Source: an uncultured Collinsella sp.
GTDB taxonomy: Bacteria; Actinomycetota; Coriobacteriia; Coriobacteriales; Coriobacteriaceae
Assembly (NCBI GenBank): GCA_958438125.1
Contig: CAUBQN010000069.1
Coordinates: 1-7,959, forward strand
Length of the DNA stretch: 7,959 nt
Direction of reading: 5' to 3'
The notes beneath the pieces were generated by a model, which made no database searches, was not told the origin of the DNA, and worked only from the letters and a program-made list of their open reading frames with translations. Numbering within the stretch: position 1 is the stretch's first letter; each line of letters opens with the position of its first letter. Below are positions 6,848 to 7,959 of the stretch, one piece after another. The translations under genes and the position numbers were made by a program.

Positions 6848-6863
6848 AGGATAGCGCATTTTA
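6848..6863 (-). promoter_or_regulatory. Candidate -10 elements for the fab operon promoter
   Basis: Between the two palindromes the minus strand has TAAAAT (6863-6858, 5 of 6 to the -10 consensus) and TATCCT (6853-6848, 4 of 6). No good -35 element sits at the right distance from either, so the promoter is only tentatively placed here. A promoter at this point would be flanked by the two operator-like repeats. Confidence 0.3.
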
Positions 6864-6867
6864 GTCA

Positions 6868-6885
6868 TTGTTGACGTGTTAACAT
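6868..6885. promoter_or_regulatory. Putative operator, birA-proximal palindrome copy
   Basis: The plus strand reads TTGTTGACGTGTTAACAT. Inverted half-sites TGTTGAC and GTTAACA around a 2-nt centre match at 6 of 7 positions, making this the better palindrome of the pair. The two copies are 48 bp apart centre to centre in the same orientation. The embedded TTGACG resembles a -35 hexamer for birA, but no convincing -10 follows at 16-18 nt. Confidence 0.6.
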
Positions 6886-6960
6886 TAAATTGTCCAAATG
6901 CGACAAAGGCTTCACATTGTGTCTGCCTCACGACACTATTGCGTTATTCACTTATTCATT

Positions 6961-6967
6961 AAGGAGG
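6961..6967 (+). promoter_or_regulatory. Shine-Dalgarno of birA
   Basis: AAGGAGG is a strong match, but its spacing of 11 nt to the ATG at 6979 is longer than usual. No better in-frame start lies nearer, so the ATG is still preferred. Confidence 0.65.
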
Positions 6968-6978
6968 TAGCAGCCGCT

Positions 6979-7755
6979 ATGGATGCCAAATTAACGATAG
7001 TCGACGTAACCGGATCGACCAACGATGACCTGCTCGTCGCAGGAAAACAAGGAGCGCGGCACGGCACAGGACTTGCCGCCCGGGCTCAGACGGCAGGACG
7101 CGGCCGGCGCGGCCACAAGTGGGATTCAACCGCCGGCAACCTATTGCTTTCGATTGTCCTGCGTCCATGCGTTAATCCCGCAAAGTACTCTGGTCTTGCC
7201 GCCGTCAGCGGCCTAGCGGTGCTCGAAGCACTCGAAAAGCAGGGTCTTGCAAACGAGATTGGCCTCAAATGGCCCAACGACCTGGTCGCGCGAGGACGCA
7301 AGCTTGGCGGCATTCTGGTCGAGGCCGCACGCGATAACGAAGGCAAACCTTTCGCCGTCTGCGGCATTGGCGTCAATGTGAACTATGTGCCTTCGGAGGT
7401 TCCTGATGGCGGCCTGCAGGCAATCGGTCTCTCGGACCTCAACGAGATTGTTCCCGCCGTCGATGTGCTACTCAAGGAGGTCTATCACGCGGTCGTGAAC
7501 GCTGTAGACACATGGGCAGAGCGTCTCAACGCCATAGAAGAAGACGCCGGACCGCTCGCGCCCGTCCACGGGGAATATGTCACTCACCTCAATTGGATTG
7601 GGGAGCACGTTATCGCCCGCTCCCCCGCAGGAGACGAGCTGGCGCGAGGCATCTTTAAAACCGTCGATGCCTTCGGTCGCGCGTGTATCGAAACGGAAGA
7701 CGGCTTGCGGTCCTTCCATTTTGAGGAGGCATCGCTGCACCCTTTGAGCGAATAG
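6979..7755 (+). CDS. birA: Biotin--[acetyl-CoA-carboxylase] ligase, class I (no DNA-binding domain)
   Basis: This 258-residue enzyme activates biotin to biotinyl-AMP and transfers it to the lysine of the AccB EAMK motif. The catalytic domain begins almost at once with STNDDLL (13-19), followed by the biotin/AMP loop GRGRRG (40-45), KWPND (97-101), KLGGILVE (108-115) and GIGVNVN (129-135). A small C-terminal domain occupies about 205-250. The N-terminal winged helix of E. coli-type BirA is absent, so this protein should not act as a repressor. The open frame reaches 6898, but the extra 27 residues are too short for that domain and lie upstream of the Shine-Dalgarno. It diverges from the fab/acc operon that encodes its substrate and converges on rpsJ across a terminator. 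Confidence 0.94.
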   Translation: MDAKLTIVDVTGSTNDDLLVAGKQGARHGTGLAARAQTAGRGRRGHKWDSTAGNLLLSIVLRPCVNPAKYSGLAAVSGLAVLEALEKQGLANEIGLKWPNDLVARGRKLGGILVEAARDNEGKPFAVCGIGVNVNYVPSEVPDGGLQAIGLSDLNEIVPAVDVLLKEVYHAVVNAVDTWAERLNAIEEDAGPLAPVHGEYVTHLNWIGEHVIARSPAGDELARGIFKTVDAFGRACIETEDGLRSFHFEEASLHPLSE

Positions 7756-7814
7756 GGCGCTGCAGCCACCTACTCGGCAGCAATGCCCGGCAGTCCAAAC
7801 CATTATTCAAAACA

Positions 7815-7851
7815 AAAGAGCCCCGCTACCGTAATGGCAGCGGGGCTCTTT
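7815..7851. terminator. Bidirectional intrinsic terminator between birA and rpsJ
   Basis: A perfect 13-bp stem (7815-7827 with 7839-7851, core GAGCCCCGCT/AGCGGGGCTC) encloses an 11-nt loop that can itself close two more C-G pairs. On the minus strand it is followed by a U-rich run (CTTTTGTTTTG), so it is strongest for rpsJ. On the plus strand only three U residues end the stem, so birA termination may be weaker. Confidence 0.9.
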
Positions 7852-7870
7852 AAGCTATGAGCGATATCGC

Positions 7871-7959
7871 TTAGAGCTTGATGTCGATGTCGACGCCAGC
7901 GGGGAGGTCGAGACGCATGAGCGAATCAACGGTGCCCGAGGTGGGGTCGAGGATGTCGA
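7871..7959 (-). CDS. rpsJ: 30S ribosomal protein S10, C-terminal end (cut by window edge)
   Basis: The last 28 codons and a TAA stop are present; the full protein is about 102 residues. The visible tail contains DSLMRLDLPAGVDIDIKL, the highly conserved S10 C-terminus (compare VDALMRLDLPSGVDIEIKL in Bacillus as I recall it). S10 is part of the 30S head and, as NusE, a partner of NusB in antitermination. The stop is followed by a 12-bp perfect palindrome and then a strong terminator, so rpsJ is the last gene of its transcript here. That differs from the Escherichia/Bacillus S10 operon, where rplC follows directly. Codons further upstream lie outside the window. Confidence 0.93.
   Translation of the reverse strand, partial: DILDPTSGTVDSLMRLDLPAGVDIDIKL

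Noticed and set aside
6820..6885. A canonical BirA operator
   Set aside because: Half-sites look similar, but their spacing is 2 nt within a site and 30 or 50 nt between sites, not 14-16, and the local BirA lacks a DNA-binding domain.
6803..6931. N-terminal extension of FabH by 43 residues
   Set aside because: The extension lacks a ribosome site, has no counterpart in the family and runs through both palindromes. The ATG at 6802 has a near-perfect Shine-Dalgarno.
6918..6938. Inverted repeat GTGTC/GACAC in the birA leader
   Set aside because: A 5-bp stem with an 8-nt loop and no conserved neighbours; I see no riboswitch-like structure, so it is treated as chance.
6898..6978. N-terminal extension of BirA that might hold a DNA-binding domain
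   Set aside because: Only 27 residues, too short for a winged helix, and it lies upstream of or on the strong Shine-Dalgarno at 6961-6967.

Overview
The window is one nearly complete type II (dissociated) fatty acid synthesis operon on the minus strand, a divergent biotin-protein ligase gene on the plus strand, and the 3' end of a ribosomal protein gene. Base composition is high-GC inside genes and clearly AT-richer in the one long intergenic gap. The protein flavour (FabK instead of FabI, fab and acc genes in one operon, class I BirA) suggests a high-GC Gram-positive. My best guess is a Coriobacteriia member such as Collinsella. That placement is an inference from sequence feel, not from a search.

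Layout in transcription order on the minus strand: fabH (6802-5843), acpP (5790-5554), fabK (5551-4607), fabD (4619-3693), fabG (3662-2889), fabF (2849-1602), accB (1598-1122), fabZ (1112-690) and accC (679 to the window edge, cut after 226 codons). Most junctions are a few bases or overlap, and each Shine-Dalgarno sits inside or just after the preceding gene. Three gaps are longer (52, 30 and 39 nt), and each holds a small GC-rich hairpin. On the plus strand, birA (6979-7755) diverges from fabH across a 176-nt gap. A 13-bp-stem bidirectional terminator (7815-7851) separates birA from rpsJ, whose last 28 codons come in from the right edge on the minus strand.

How the genes work together: AccB and AccC (with AccA/AccD, expected beyond the left edge) make malonyl-CoA. 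BirA attaches biotin to AccB. FabD moves malonyl to ACP and FabH primes the first condensation. FabF elongates, FabG reduces, FabZ dehydrates and FabK reduces the enoyl-ACP. The locus therefore holds a full elongation cycle plus carrier protein, half of the carboxylase and the enzyme that activates it.

The most interesting non-coding signal is a pair of near-identical 18-bp imperfect palindromes (6820-6837 and 6868-6885, 17 of 18 identical, 48 bp apart) in the fabH/birA gap. They look like a two-site operator for a regulator not encoded here. Otherwise this is an ordinary housekeeping region, and I see no evidence for a novel enzymatic system, mobile element, CRISPR array or phage gene.
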